A stretch of 64,000 bases of DNA from Thermostichus sp047462415 (GCF_047462415.1 NZ_JANSJE010000003.1:62001-126000); one strand, 5' to 3'. Counted from the first letter of the stretch, positions 18,242-27,024 are shown. Numbers and translations are program-made. Notes: a model not told the origin generated them from the letters alone.

Positions 18242-19618
18242 GTGGCTTTACCCCTTGTGGCCGTTGTGGGTCGCCCCAACGTGGGCAAGTCCACCCTCGT
18301 CAACCGCCTGGCGGGGGTGCGTTCCGCCATTGTCCACGATGAGCCGGGCATCACGCGGGATCGCCTCTACCAAGAGGTGGAGTGGAACGGGCGTCGCCTG
18401 CAGGTGGTGGATACCGGCGGCCTGGTCTTTGGCGACGACAGCGAGTTCTTGCCCCACATCCGCCAGCAGGCCATGGCGGCGATGGCGGAGGCGCACGCTG
18501 TGATCTTTGTGGTAGATGGCCGTGAGGGACTGACCCCCGCCGATCGGGAAGTGGCCGATTGGCTGCGCAAACAACCCCTGCCGGTGGTGGTGGCCGTCAA
18601 CAAGTGCGAGTCGGGGCAACTGGGCCTGGCCCAGGCGGCGGCTTTTTGGGAGTTGGGGCTGGGGGAGCCGATCCCCTGTTCCGCCATCCACGGCAACGGG
18701 GTGGCCGAGCTGTTGGAGGCGGTGCTGCCCCATTTGCCTGAGGTAGACGAAGCTGCAGCAGCAGCGGATCCCATCGCCGTGGCCATTGTCGGCCGGCCCA
18801 ACGTGGGCAAGTCCAGCCTGCTCAACCGCCTGGTGGGATCCCAGCGGGCCATCGTCAGCCCCATTGCCGGCACCACCCGCGATGCCATCGATACCGTCGT
18901 TACCTGGGAAGGGCAGCCCTACCGTCTCATCGACACCGCCGGGATCCGCAAAAAAAACCGGGTGGAATATGGAGTGGAGTTTTTCAGCATCAACCGCGCC
19001 TTCAAAGCCATCCAGCGCTCGGACGTGGTGCTGCTGGTCATTGACGCCCTCGAGGGAGTGACCGAGCAGGATCAGCGGTTGGCCGGCCGCATCGAAGAAG
19101 AAGGCCGCGCCTGTATCGTCGTCGTCAACAAGTGGGATGCCGTCGAAAACAAAGATACCTACACCCTCAACGAGTTCACCCGCGAGATTCGCGACAAGCT
19201 TTACTTTATCGACTGGGCGCCGCTGCTGTTCATCAGCGCCCTCACCGGGCAGCGCACCCACAAGATCTTTGCCCAGGTGAATACGGTGGTGGCCGCCCAT
19301 CGCAAGCGCATCGCCACCGCCGTGGTCAACGAGGTGCTCCAGGATGCCCTCGCCTGGCAATCGCCCCCCGCCAACCGCCAAGGCAAGCAGGGCAAAATCT
19401 ACTACGGCACCCAAGTGGCGGAGCAACCTCCCACCTTTCTCCTGTTTGTCAACGATCCCGATCTCTTCAAAGACAACTACCGCCGCTACTTGGAAAAGCA
19501 CTTCCGGCAAAACCTCGACTTCACAGGCACCCCCATTCGCTTTCGTTGGCGCGGCAAAGCCGAGCGCCTCGTGGGACGGGCAGTGCAAAAATTAGAGGGA
19601 TCCCTGGCCTCTCGTTAG
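18242..19618 (+). CDS. der: Ribosome-assembly GTPase Der (EngA)
   Basis: Der has two tandem GTPase domains followed by a KH-like domain and helps mature the 50S subunit. Both P-loops read GRPNVGKS, one near the N-terminus and one in the middle. The matching G3 motifs are DTGGL and DTAGI, and the G4 motifs are NKCE and NKWD. The C-terminal KH-like domain is intact. The open frame starts at TTG 18224, but the GTG at 18242 (VALPLVAVVGRP) fits homologues. smpB follows after 35 bp. Confidence 0.96.
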   Translation: MALPLVAVVGRPNVGKSTLVNRLAGVRSAIVHDEPGITRDRLYQEVEWNGRRLQVVDTGGLVFGDDSEFLPHIRQQAMAAMAEAHAVIFVVDGREGLTPADREVADWLRKQPLPVVVAVNKCESGQLGLAQAAAFWELGLGEPIPCSAIHGNGVAELLEAVLPHLPEVDEAAAAADPIAVAIVGRPNVGKSSLLNRLVGSQRAIVSPIAGTTRDAIDTVVTWEGQPYRLIDTAGIRKKNRVEYGVEFFSINRAFKAIQRSDVVLLVIDALEGVTEQDQRLAGRIEEEGRACIVVVNKWDAVENKDTYTLNEFTREIRDKLYFIDWAPLLFISALTGQRTHKIFAQVNTVVAAHRKRIATAVVNEVLQDALAWQSPPANRQGKQGKIYYGTQVAEQPPTFLLFVNDPDLFKDNYRRYLEKHFRQNLDFTGTPIRFRWRGKAERLVGRAVQKLEGSLASR

Positions 19619-19653
19619 GCCCTCTGGAGGACGGAGCTCTATTCTGAAAGCCT

Positions 19654-20118
19654 ATGGCTGTGGATCCCAACGTCAAAACCCTGGTGGAGAATCGTCGCGC
19701 CCGCTTCGAGTACGAAATCTTGGAGACCTACGAAGCCGGGCTGCAACTGACCGGCACAGAGGTGAAATCGATACGGGCGGGCAAAGCCAACTTACAAGAC
19801 GCTTTTGCCCTCTTTCGCGATGGCGAGGCCTGGCTGCACAACCTGCACATCTCCCCCCATGGCACCGCCAGCAAGGTGTTCAACCACGATCCCACCCGCC
19901 GCCGCAAGCTGCTGTTGCACCGCCGCGAGATCGACCGGCTGCGGGGCCTGGTGGAGCAAAAGGGCCTGACCGTGGTTCCCCTGAGGCTGGTGCTCAACCG
20001 CGGCTGGATCAAAGCCCATCTGGGCGTGGCCCGCGGCAAAAAGCTCCACGACAAGCGGCAGGCCATTAAAGAGCGGCAAACCCAGCGAGAGATCCAGCGA
20101 GAGCTAAAGGGGCGCTAA
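19654..20118 (+). CDS. smpB: SsrA-binding protein SmpB
   Basis: SmpB binds tmRNA and guides it to stalled ribosomes for trans-translation. The 154-residue product shows the family pattern ENRRARFEYEILETYEAGL, TGTEVKSIRAGKANL and the basic C-terminal tail KLHDKRQAIKERQTQRE. It lies 35 bp downstream of der and is probably cotranscribed. The tmRNA gene ssrA itself is not seen in the window. Confidence 0.97.
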   Translation: MAVDPNVKTLVENRRARFEYEILETYEAGLQLTGTEVKSIRAGKANLQDAFALFRDGEAWLHNLHISPHGTASKVFNHDPTRRRKLLLHRREIDRLRGLVEQKGLTVVPLRLVLNRGWIKAHLGVARGKKLHDKRQAIKERQTQREIQRELKGR

Positions 20119-20220
20119 GGCTCGCCAAGCTTCCGGCAGCTTCCAATGGGGTGGCCAGCGGGGCAGCCTAGGCGATCCCAAATGCCGCTGGAGCCCTTCG
20201 TTGCAGCGATTTCCAGTTTT

Positions 20221-20252
20221 CCCCTCCCTTGGGCAGAGAGGCTGGGGGTGAG
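20221..20252. repeat. Partial GC-rich palindromic repeat
   Basis: A degenerate copy (CCCCTCCCTTGGGCAGAGAG followed by GCTGGGGGTGAGG) lies between the convergent smpB and glutathione transferase genes. Nothing else is seen in the 210-bp intergenic space. Confidence 0.65.
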
Positions 20253-20330
20253 GAATCCTCCGATAGGCTTGGAAGCAAAATCCAACTCGGTCGGCTGCAG
20301 GGGGAGGGAAGGAGCCGCCGCCAGCAAGTT

Positions 20331-20948
20331 CTAGGCACCAGGGAGGGGGAAGAAGCGGTCGGTGGTTTTCACCCGCTCACACCAGGCGCGGATGTTGGGG
20401 AAGGGTTTGAGGTCGAACCCACCTTGCTCCGCCACGTGGGTGTAGGTGAAGAGGGCAAGGTCGGCAATGGTGTAGCGGTTGCCCACGAAAAACGCCTTCC
20501 CCTGCAGATGGCCTTCCATGATCTCCAGGGCATCTGTGCCGAATTTCAAGTTCTGGGCGATCAAGTCGGCGTGGGCCTCGGCTTGGCCGGCCCGCACCCA
20601 GAAGCGAGTGGTGGCAATGTAGCGGGCAATGCGGGTTTGTTCAAAAAATAGCCACTTCAAGATCTCGGCCCGTTCCAACTTGTTTTGGCCGTAGAGGGGG
20701 GTGTCTTCTGCCAGGTAAACCAAGATCGCGGCAGACTCGGCCAGGACGGTCCCGTCTTCCAGCTCCAAAGCCGGGATCTGGCCCAGAGGGTTCTTGGCCA
20801 GGTACTCGGGGCGGCGATTTTCTCCGACCCTAGAATTGACTTCAACCGTCTCGTAGGGGATCTGCAACTGCTTGAGCAGCAGCTCTACTTTGTAGCAGTT
20901 CCCAGAAGTTGGGATCCCGTACAGTCGCAACATTGTCGTTAACCTCAC
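20331..20948 (-). CDS. Glutathione S-transferase family protein
   Basis: The N-terminal thioredoxin-like domain (about residues 6-85) has IPTSGNCYKVELLL, the cis-proline region GQIPALELEDG and the glutathione-binding LAESAAIL. The helical C-terminal domain has the N-capping-box-like TIADLALFTYTHV. The 205-residue length is typical. The catalytic residue is probably the Ser in TSGN. Substrate is unknown; detoxification or redox roles are usual. Three tandem 13-bp repeats lie 27-65 bp upstream of the start. Confidence 0.9.
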   Translation of the reverse strand: MRLTTMLRLYGIPTSGNCYKVELLLKQLQIPYETVEVNSRVGENRRPEYLAKNPLGQIPALELEDGTVLAESAAILVYLAEDTPLYGQNKLERAEILKWLFFEQTRIARYIATTRFWVRAGQAEAHADLIAQNLKFGTDALEIMEGHLQGKAFFVGNRYTIADLALFTYTHVAEQGGFDLKPFPNIRAWCERVKTTDRFFPLPGA

Positions 20949-20974
20949 CCCAAAACGCCCAATATAACGCTCAA

Positions 20975-21013
20975 TATAAAAACTCCGTATAAAAACTCCG
21001 TATAGAGACTCCG
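20975..21013. repeat. Three tandem 13-bp repeats upstream of the GST gene
   Basis: Two identical copies of TATAAAAACTCCG (20975-20987, 20988-21000) are followed by TATAGAGACTCCG (21001-21013). They lie in the promoter region of the glutathione transferase gene and could be binding sites or replication slippage. Confidence 0.7.
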
Positions 21014-21150
21014 TTGAGCTGCAGGGGCTTTGCTATCCAGGCTGACGCAAGAATTCCGGCCAGAATCCAGCATCGTGGTCTATAAACCAGCCCCATCGAG
21101 ACGCTCCCTGCCGCCGGCGCTGCTCCCAGAGGAGAGTCTACATTTCGGCG

Positions 21151-22161
21151 CTAGGGGGGCATAGCCCTATAGCCCAAGTCGCGCAGGAGGTGCTCGGAGC
21201 GCCGCCAGTGGGGCCGCACCTTGACGAACAGCTCCAGGTAGACCTTGCCCAGGATCAGCTTTTGAATCTGTAGACGGGCGGCCTGGCCGATCTGCTTGAG
21301 CCTTTCCCCGCCTTTGCCGATGAGGATCCCTTTTTGCGAGTCCCGCTCCACGTAGAGGGTGGCCAAGACGCGGGTGACGGTGGGGGTTTCTTCCACCTGG
21401 TCGATGGTCACGGCCACCGAATGGGGCACTTCCTCGCGGGTATGCAGCAGCACCTGTTCGCGGATCAGCTCTGCCATAATGAACCGCTCCGGCTGATCCG
21501 TCACCAAATCCGGCGGGTAGTAGTAGGGGCCGGTGGGCAGCAGATCGATGGTGGCCTGGATGAGGGGCGCCAAACTGCCGGGATCCAGCGCCGACACCCA
21601 GATGACAGGGGCACCGGGGCGCAGGGCTTGGTAGCTCTCTTGGTGGGCCTGGCGCGCGGCAGACTCTTTGGGCAGTAGATCCACTTTGTTGCAGACGAGG
21701 ATGCAGGGGGTAGCAGCAGGGATCCGCTCGGCGATGAAAGTGTCCCCACGTCCCGCCGGCACCGAGCCATCCACCACGAAGAGGATCACGTCCACTGCGG
21801 CAATGGCAGCCTGGGCGTTGTGCACCAAGATCTCCCCCAGGCGATGATGGGGCTTGTGGATGCCGGGGGTATCCACCCAGATGATCTGGGCTTGCGGCAA
21901 GGTGAGGATCCCTTGCAGCCGGTTGCGGGTGGTCTGGGCCACGGGAGAAGTGATGGCGATCTTCTGGCCCACCAAAGCATTCAGCAGGGTGGACTTGCCC
22001 ACATTGGGCCGCCCGATCAGCGCCACAAACCCCGACTTAAAGCCCGGCGGGGCAACTGGAAGCGCATCGGCGACGCGAGAGGGCTGCGGTTCAGCGGGCG
22101 CTTTTCCCTGAGGGCCAGCAGGGGTTTCTTGGCTCTGCGCTCGTAGCTCTTCTTCAGCCAT
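21151..22161 (-). CDS. era: GTPase Era
   Basis: Era binds 16S rRNA and assists 30S maturation. The product has a 50-residue low-complexity N-terminal extension, then the GTPase domain with GRPNVGKST, DTPGIHKPHH and NKVDLL, and a C-terminal KH domain with the GKGGERLKQIG loop. At 336 residues it is longer than E. coli Era because of the N-terminal extension. It lies 21 bp downstream of the SpoIID-like gene on the same strand. Confidence 0.96.
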   Translation of the reverse strand: MAEEELRAQSQETPAGPQGKAPAEPQPSRVADALPVAPPGFKSGFVALIGRPNVGKSTLLNALVGQKIAITSPVAQTTRNRLQGILTLPQAQIIWVDTPGIHKPHHRLGEILVHNAQAAIAAVDVILFVVDGSVPAGRGDTFIAERIPAATPCILVCNKVDLLPKESAARQAHQESYQALRPGAPVIWVSALDPGSLAPLIQATIDLLPTGPYYYPPDLVTDQPERFIMAELIREQVLLHTREEVPHSVAVTIDQVEETPTVTRVLATLYVERDSQKGILIGKGGERLKQIGQAARLQIQKLILGKVYLELFVKVRPHWRRSEHLLRDLGYRAMPP

Positions 22162-22182
22162 GGCCTTCCCCAGCCTTTGTTT

Positions 22183-23892
22183 CTAGCGGACAGAGTAGGC
22201 CCCTGCGGCGGCAGGTAACTGCAGGGATAGGGATCCCAGCGGGGCCAAGGTGGTGCCGGGGTAATAAAAAGCGAGGATTTGCGCCGCGTTCAACCCCCGC
22301 CGCGCCAAGGTATAGGAGCCGTACTGGCTCAGGCCCACCCCATGGCCAAAGCCGCCGCCGATAAAGCGATAGCCTACCAGTCGCTCCCCTTGTTTTAGAG
22401 GCTCTATCCGAAATAGGGTGCTGTAGAGGCGGGGAAAAGCCAAGCGCACCTGATCCTTGCGCAAAAGAATCGAGTGGAGCCCTTCCGCCGTCTGCAAGTC
22501 CAACTGCAGCGCCTGCACCCGGCCACTGACAGAGCGCTCCAGAATCTCCATCCCCGCAATGCTGCTCCAAATGGGCATTGGGATCCCCAGATAGTCTTGG
22601 CCGGCTCGCAACTGGGCATTCAGCTCCTCCAGCGATTGGGAGAACTCCCAGCGGAAGAGGCGCGACACCCCCGATTCATTAAAACCCTCCCGCCGGGCCA
22701 GGAAGGCTTGCAAGTCGTTCTCCTGCCGCAAATCGAAGGGCTTATCGGGCGGGTGGGCGATATCCACCTGCGGACGCAGATAGGGGCGCGGCTCCCCGTC
22801 CCAAACCTCTTCAAACGCCGCCGATACGCCGCCGTTGGTGGAAGAATAAACGGCATCCACCAGCTCGCCGTTGTAGGTGAGCACCAGGCCGCTGGTCTGG
22901 CGAATGGCTTCGTCGGCCCGTGGGTGGGTGCCGCTCAGCCCCTTGTAAACCTGGCAGTGGGTGTTGGCACAGAGCTGGTAATCGTCGATCCGAAAGCGGT
23001 GTAGGTTCTTGAGGGCGTAGGTGCGCGCCAAAATCGCCTGGGCAGCCATGGCGGCAAAGGGAGCCCCTGGCCCCACCTCATGGGGCACCACCCCCCGCAA
23101 ATAGGTTTCCAAGGGCACAGCGTTGACCACCGTATAGCTGCCGTAGGCATTGGGCTGAAGGGTAATGGATCCGGCATAGTAGCGGTCGTTCACCCGCAAA
23201 TAGCCGGCATCGGAGGTCACCCGGAGGCGGGTGCGGTGGTAGCGAAAATGCTCATGCACCCAGCTCAGCTCTGCCCGTTCGCGTCGCTCCTGCACCTCCA
23301 GCCGCACCTGAGGGATCCCTTCTTTCTGGGCATATTGCTGAATCTGGATCAGTTGTTGGGGGGTGTAGGCGCGGTTGGCCCACACCTGCCATTCCTGCGG
23401 TTGGGCGATCTCGGTGTGGATGCCCAGAGATTCCCAGTAGTTGGCGCTGGCCTCGGCGCTCTCGAAGCTTTTGTGGCTGCTGAGGATGAGGCGGTACACG
23501 GTTTCCGGGCTGGCCAGGGCGCGGTTGACGATCCCAACAGTAACTTGTGGGAGGCGCTGCGTCTGGGTGCTGCCGTCTGCTTGAGCAAATTCCAGGGTGA
23601 GGAAAGACCCCAGCGGCGCTGCCAATTCCACCTGATCTTGCTCAGAAAGGCCAAAGCGTTGCACAATGCCCACGTGTAGGATCGGGTTTTCGGGGGTGGC
23701 CGCCGCGGACAATCGCGCCGGCGAAACAGGGTTCTCGGCCTCTTTGCGCACCCCGGTCGCGTCAGCGGCACGGAGCACCAAGGCTGTCAGCAACAGGCCC
23801 AAGCCGGAAATGAAGGTGCTTTGTTTGCGCCAGCGGAGCGGAGTCCTTAAAAACCGGCGAGGTTGGGCAGTAGGAGACTGACAACTGGCCAT
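22183..23892 (-). CDS. SpoIID/LytB-domain cell-wall protein
   Basis: A membrane helix near residues 27-42 precedes a variable region and a SpoIID domain. The domain shows PLETYLRGVVPHEVG, AMAAQAILARTYAL, STNGGVSAAFEEVW and the C-terminal GGGFGHGVGLSQYG. SpoIID in Bacillus is a lytic transglycosylase; LytB stimulates amidase. In cyanobacteria such proteins probably remodel peptidoglycan, perhaps at division (inference). The ATG at 23892 is the start. Codons around 23756-23776 contain a fragment similar to the composite intergenic repeat. Confidence 0.85.
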   Translation of the reverse strand: MASCQSPTAQPRRFLRTPLRWRKQSTFISGLGLLLTALVLRAADATGVRKEAENPVSPARLSAAATPENPILHVGIVQRFGLSEQDQVELAAPLGSFLTLEFAQADGSTQTQRLPQVTVGIVNRALASPETVYRLILSSHKSFESAEASANYWESLGIHTEIAQPQEWQVWANRAYTPQQLIQIQQYAQKEGIPQVRLEVQERRERAELSWVHEHFRYHRTRLRVTSDAGYLRVNDRYYAGSITLQPNAYGSYTVVNAVPLETYLRGVVPHEVGPGAPFAAMAAQAILARTYALKNLHRFRIDDYQLCANTHCQVYKGLSGTHPRADEAIRQTSGLVLTYNGELVDAVYSSTNGGVSAAFEEVWDGEPRPYLRPQVDIAHPPDKPFDLRQENDLQAFLARREGFNESGVSRLFRWEFSQSLEELNAQLRAGQDYLGIPMPIWSSIAGMEILERSVSGRVQALQLDLQTAEGLHSILLRKDQVRLAFPRLYSTLFRIEPLKQGERLVGYRFIGGGFGHGVGLSQYGSYTLARRGLNAAQILAFYYPGTTLAPLGSLSLQLPAAAGAYSVR

Positions 23893-23969
23893 GGCCGCTT
23901 TATCCTAAAACACACCCTGTCGATTGTACCCGCATCTTTTCTGGCCTACCGGCAGCGGTGCAAAGCCCT

Positions 23970-24392
23970 ATGGATGCTGTTCCCGACAAGGAGTTCCCCA
24001 TCGGACGGAGCCCTGACGTGGCCCGCTCTGCTTTGCGCAAGGGATCCGGCTGGCGGCTGGGCTGGGATCCCTCCCGCTCCCCCTTTGTGGCCCTGGTGGG
24101 GGGAGAGACTTGGGCGCTGGAGCTCACCCAAGAGGAGTGGCAAGCGTTTGCGGAAGGGGTGCAGCGCCTGCAGCAGGATCTGGCGGCCATCGCCTCCCAA
24201 CTGATGGCGGAGGAAAGCATTACACTGGAGCAGACTTTCCCTGTCTTGACTTTGATAGCCAGCGGCAGCGCCACCGCCTGGGGCCTCTACCTGCAGTTGC
24301 ACCAGGGCCGGCGCGGCGAAGGTTTTTGGCCTGCTGACGTCGTCCCCGAACTCTGTCGGGCCGTTGCTCAATTTTTTGACCCAGCCTCTTGA
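23970..24392 (+). CDS. DUF1818 family protein
   Basis: The product of about 140 residues has the core GWRLGWDPSRSPFVALVGG followed by WALELTQEEWQAF, which matches DUF1818, a family almost confined to cyanobacteria and of unknown function. It is predicted soluble. The open frame begins with GTG at 23958, and the ATG at 23970 or a GTG around 24019 may be used. It is divergent from the SpoIID gene with only about 75 bp between. Confidence 0.8.
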   Translation: MDAVPDKEFPIGRSPDVARSALRKGSGWRLGWDPSRSPFVALVGGETWALELTQEEWQAFAEGVQRLQQDLAAIASQLMAEESITLEQTFPVLTLIASGSATAWGLYLQLHQGRRGEGFWPADVVPELCRAVAQFFDPAS

Positions 24393-24450
24393 GCAAGCCT
24401 GCAGGGCAACTCTCCCGACAGGCCTGGCCCTTAGCCAACCATTACTCCCG

Positions 24451-24606
24451 TCAACACCCGAGAGAATCCGTGACATCCACTACTTTCCCCCGCAGGTTGG
24501 CAGCGGCATTGGCATCCGCATTATCCAAGAAACTTGCCTGTGAACTGTACGCCTCATCGACCTCGATGAAGTCCCGCTCCCACAAAATACCCAGGAGCAG
24601 CTCAAC
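24451..24606 (-). pseudogene. Remnant of an IS200/IS605-type TnpB C-terminus
   Basis: A minus-strand frame open between two stops reads ERDFIEVDEAYSSQASFLD and then directly NADANAAANLRGKVVD. Both blocks belong to the C-terminal half of TnpB-like proteins, where the zinc-ribbon region normally separates them. The join shows an internal deletion, and there is no start codon or N-terminal domain. It lies 41 bp from the tRNA-Val gene. This recognition rests on motif memory only. Confidence 0.6.
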
Positions 24607-24647
24607 CTAGCCCTGTAGCTTGCCCCCAAAGCGGATTCTGAAGGACA

Positions 24648-24719
24648 TGGGCTGTGCTGGAATTGAACCAGCGGCTCCCACCGTGTCAAGGTGGTACTCT
24701 ACCACTGAGTTAACAGCCC
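24648..24719 (-). tRNA. tRNA-Val (anticodon GAC)
   Basis: The minus strand folds as a 72-nt tRNA: acceptor GGGCTGT pairs with ACAGCCC, with discriminator A. The D-arm region contains AGTGGTAGAGT, the anticodon stem-loop is ACCACC-TTGACAC-GGTGGG with anticodon GAC, and the T-arm is CTGGTTCAATTCCAG. The 3' CCA is not encoded. A TnpB remnant lies just downstream. Confidence 0.93.
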
Positions 24720-24832
24720 CTCTGAGCGATGCCGACGCACACCTGGGCGGAAGGTCGGAAATTGATAATATCACATTCAACCCGTGCGATTGAGAATCAG
24801 CTTGACTCGAGAGTGGGTGCTGAACCGGCATC

Positions 24833-25171
24833 CTATTTTTGCAAATTTAAATCGAAGGGATGTTCGGATCCGGCCAACAACTGGTAGTGCAACACCTGCG
24901 GCGGGCGAGCAAAGTAGGGCCCGATGAGGGCACGCCAGCGGACAAAGTTTTCCGATTGGCGGAAGTTGACCAGATGGGCCTCTAGGGATCCCCACTGCAC
25001 CAGCAGCAGGTATTGCTGGGGGTGCTCCAAACAGCGCTGCAGTTGGTGTTGCCGATAGCCATCGGTTTGTTGCAGATAAACGAAAGCCTGGCCGATGGCA
25101 GCTTCAAAAGCAGCCTCCGAGCCGGGGGTAATTTCAAACCGGGCCACCTCCAGGACAGGAGCCGTGTTCAT
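24833..25171 (-). CDS. ABM-domain (antibiotic biosynthesis monooxygenase-like) protein
   Basis: The 112-residue product fits a single ferredoxin-like ABM domain: VARFEITPGSEAAFEAAIGQA at the N-terminus, then YRQHQLQRCLEHPQQYLLLVQW and LIGPYFARPPQVLHYQLL. Family members are small dimeric enzymes or heme/quinone binders, and the specific activity cannot be assigned. It begins 3 bp after the stop of cysH, so the two are very likely cotranscribed. That link suggests a role near sulfur assimilation, but this is only inference. Confidence 0.8.
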   Translation of the reverse strand: MNTAPVLEVARFEITPGSEAAFEAAIGQAFVYLQQTDGYRQHQLQRCLEHPQQYLLLVQWGSLEAHLVNFRQSENFVRWRALIGPYFARPPQVLHYQLLAGSEHPFDLNLQK

Positions 25172-25174
25172 AGG

Positions 25175-25927
25175 CTATGTGTGCAGACCACACTCGGTTT
25201 TGGCTGTGCCCTTCCAGCGGCCGGAGCGGGGATCCGCCCCCGGCTCTACCGGCGCCGTGCAGTGGAGGCAGCCGATGCTGGGATAGTTGCGATCGTGCAG
25301 GGGATTGTAAGGGATCCCGTGGGCGAGGATGTATTTCCAGACTTGGCCGTTTGTCCAGTCGGCAAGGGGGTTGAGCTTGAGGCGGTTGCGCTTGGCATCC
25401 CACTGCACCTTGCCAATATCGGCGCGGGTGGGGGATTGCTCGCGGCGCATCCCGGTAATCCAGGTGGTGCAGTTGGCCAGGGCGCGATTCAGGGGCTCTA
25501 CCTTGCGAATGTTGCAGCAGAGGTCGGGGTTGGTGCGGTACAGCTCTGGCCCATATTGCGCCGCCTGCTCTTCGGGGGTGAGCAGAGGTTTGAAGATCTC
25601 CAGTTGCAAGTGAGGGTAGCGGGCCAACACCTGTTGCTGCAGTTGCAGGGTTTCCGGGAAGTGAAAGTCGGTATCCAGGAAAAAGGCGCGCACCTGCGGG
25701 CGAATGGCCGTGAGCAGATCGATCAACACCAGGTCTTCCGGGCCCAAGCTACAGGCCAGCACCAGCCCATCTCCAAACTCCTCTACCCCCCAGGCCAGCA
25801 AGTCACTGGCCGACAAGGGCTCAAAGTGCTCGCTCAGAGAGGCTACCTGGGGCTGATACTGTTCTCGCACGGCCTGGGCCGCCAGCTCCCAGCGGCTAGA
25901 AGAAGAAGAAGAAAGGCTTGCTGTCAT
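25175..25927 (-). CDS. cysH: Assimilatory (phospho)adenylyl-sulfate reductase
   Basis: CysH reduces activated sulfate to sulfite. Visible are the P-loop-like SLGPEDLVLIDL, the nucleotide region FLDTDFHFPET and the C-terminal catalytic motif ECGLH with C246. The protein also has the pairs C137-C138 (DLCCNIRKVEPL) and C220-x2-C223 (GCLHC). These cysteines bind a 4Fe-4S cluster in APS-type reductases and are absent from cluster-free PAPS reductases. APS is therefore the likelier substrate, although some cyanobacterial enzymes are annotated for PAPS. An ABM gene follows after 3 bp. Confidence 0.92.
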   Translation of the reverse strand: MTASLSSSSSSRWELAAQAVREQYQPQVASLSEHFEPLSASDLLAWGVEEFGDGLVLACSLGPEDLVLIDLLTAIRPQVRAFFLDTDFHFPETLQLQQQVLARYPHLQLEIFKPLLTPEEQAAQYGPELYRTNPDLCCNIRKVEPLNRALANCTTWITGMRREQSPTRADIGKVQWDAKRNRLKLNPLADWTNGQVWKYILAHGIPYNPLHDRNYPSIGCLHCTAPVEPGADPRSGRWKGTAKTECGLHT

Positions 25928-26004
25928 AGGGGGAAGACACCGAATGCAACGATCCTCGTCTTTATTAATCTACACTAATTCGGTCAAGCTTTGGGATTTT
26001 TGGG

Positions 26005-26934
26005 CTACGAGGCAGCGGCGGGCAGAGGTAGGGATCGGGATCCCCTGGCACGGAGGGGGATTTGTCCCCAGCGATCCCGTCGGATCCCCATAACCAAGCC
26101 GTGCCAGAGGGGGCTGGGATCCAGCTCCGGCAGGTGAACCCAGTGGTAGCGCAACACCCCTCGCCGTGGGTTGATATCCAGCTCAAACACCCGCAGAGCC
26201 GAAACCGGCCCCACCAGCGGAGGTGCCGTCAGGTAAGGGATCCCATCTCGCACATACACCTTCGGCACATGCAGATGCCCGCTCAACACCGCCACCACCC
26301 GCCCGTGATTGGCCAGGAGGGTGTGTAGTGCCGAGGCTTGCTCGCTGCGGAGCCGGTACTTGCGGAACAAGACCGCATCCATCTGGGTGGGGGAGATAAA
26401 AGGAGGCTGATGGATGAGCAGAATCAGCCATTCCTCGGGCACCGCTTGTAGATGTTCGCTTAGCCAGTGCAGTTGCGAGGGACGCAGCACACCCTGAGGC
26501 AAGGGGAAGTGTCCTAAACTAGCGTCGAGGGCAACCAGGCGGATCCCGGGCAGAGGGGAAAGGCTGTAATCGACATAACCGGTAGGAGCTGGGGACAGGG
26601 GGAATTGGCTTTGGCACCAACGGATGAACTGATCCCGGTTGAAGCGCCCTTTTCTCCTCAAGGTATCGACATCGTGGTTGCCCAGGCTGAGGTAGTAGGG
26701 CACCCGCAGTTGGGCGAGAATCTCCCGGAACAACTCAAAGCTCTCCGGATCGGCTTGATCCACCAGATCGCCGGTAAACAGGACAAAGCGCAGATCGGGT
26801 ACTTGGTTGAGATGGGCAACGGCAGCTTGCAACTGGCGGCGAGGGGAATCGGACATCCACCAGCAGCGGCAGCCCGTCTCGGGCATCAGGTGGACATCTG
26901 AAACTTGAGCAAAGCAAATGCGTTGGGTTGCCAT
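26005..26934 (-). CDS. Metallophosphoesterase, Icc/CpdA-like
   Basis: The calcineurin-like phosphoesterase fold is shown by FAQVSDVHLM (D13, H15), FTGDLVDQADPE, YLSLGNHDVDTLR, LLIHQPPF and LSGHLHVPKVYV, which carry all five metal-binding blocks. The closest described group is the class III cyclic-nucleotide phosphodiesterases (CpdA/Icc). At 309 residues it has a C-terminal extension of about 40 residues beyond the core. Cyclic AMP hydrolysis is possible, but the family is promiscuous. It is a single gene starting at ATG 26934. Confidence 0.88.
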   Translation of the reverse strand: MATQRICFAQVSDVHLMPETGCRCWWMSDSPRRQLQAAVAHLNQVPDLRFVLFTGDLVDQADPESFELFREILAQLRVPYYLSLGNHDVDTLRRKGRFNRDQFIRWCQSQFPLSPAPTGYVDYSLSPLPGIRLVALDASLGHFPLPQGVLRPSQLHWLSEHLQAVPEEWLILLIHQPPFISPTQMDAVLFRKYRLRSEQASALHTLLANHGRVVAVLSGHLHVPKVYVRDGIPYLTAPPLVGPVSALRVFELDINPRRGVLRYHWVHLPELDPSPLWHGLVMGIRRDRWGQIPLRARGSRSLPLPAAAS

Positions 26935-27024
26935 TGTCTAGGTACTTATTCACACCCCACGCCCGCATCATAGTCAATAACCAGCCAGAGGGCTATGGGC
27001 TTCTCTTAACCTCTGCCGCGATGA

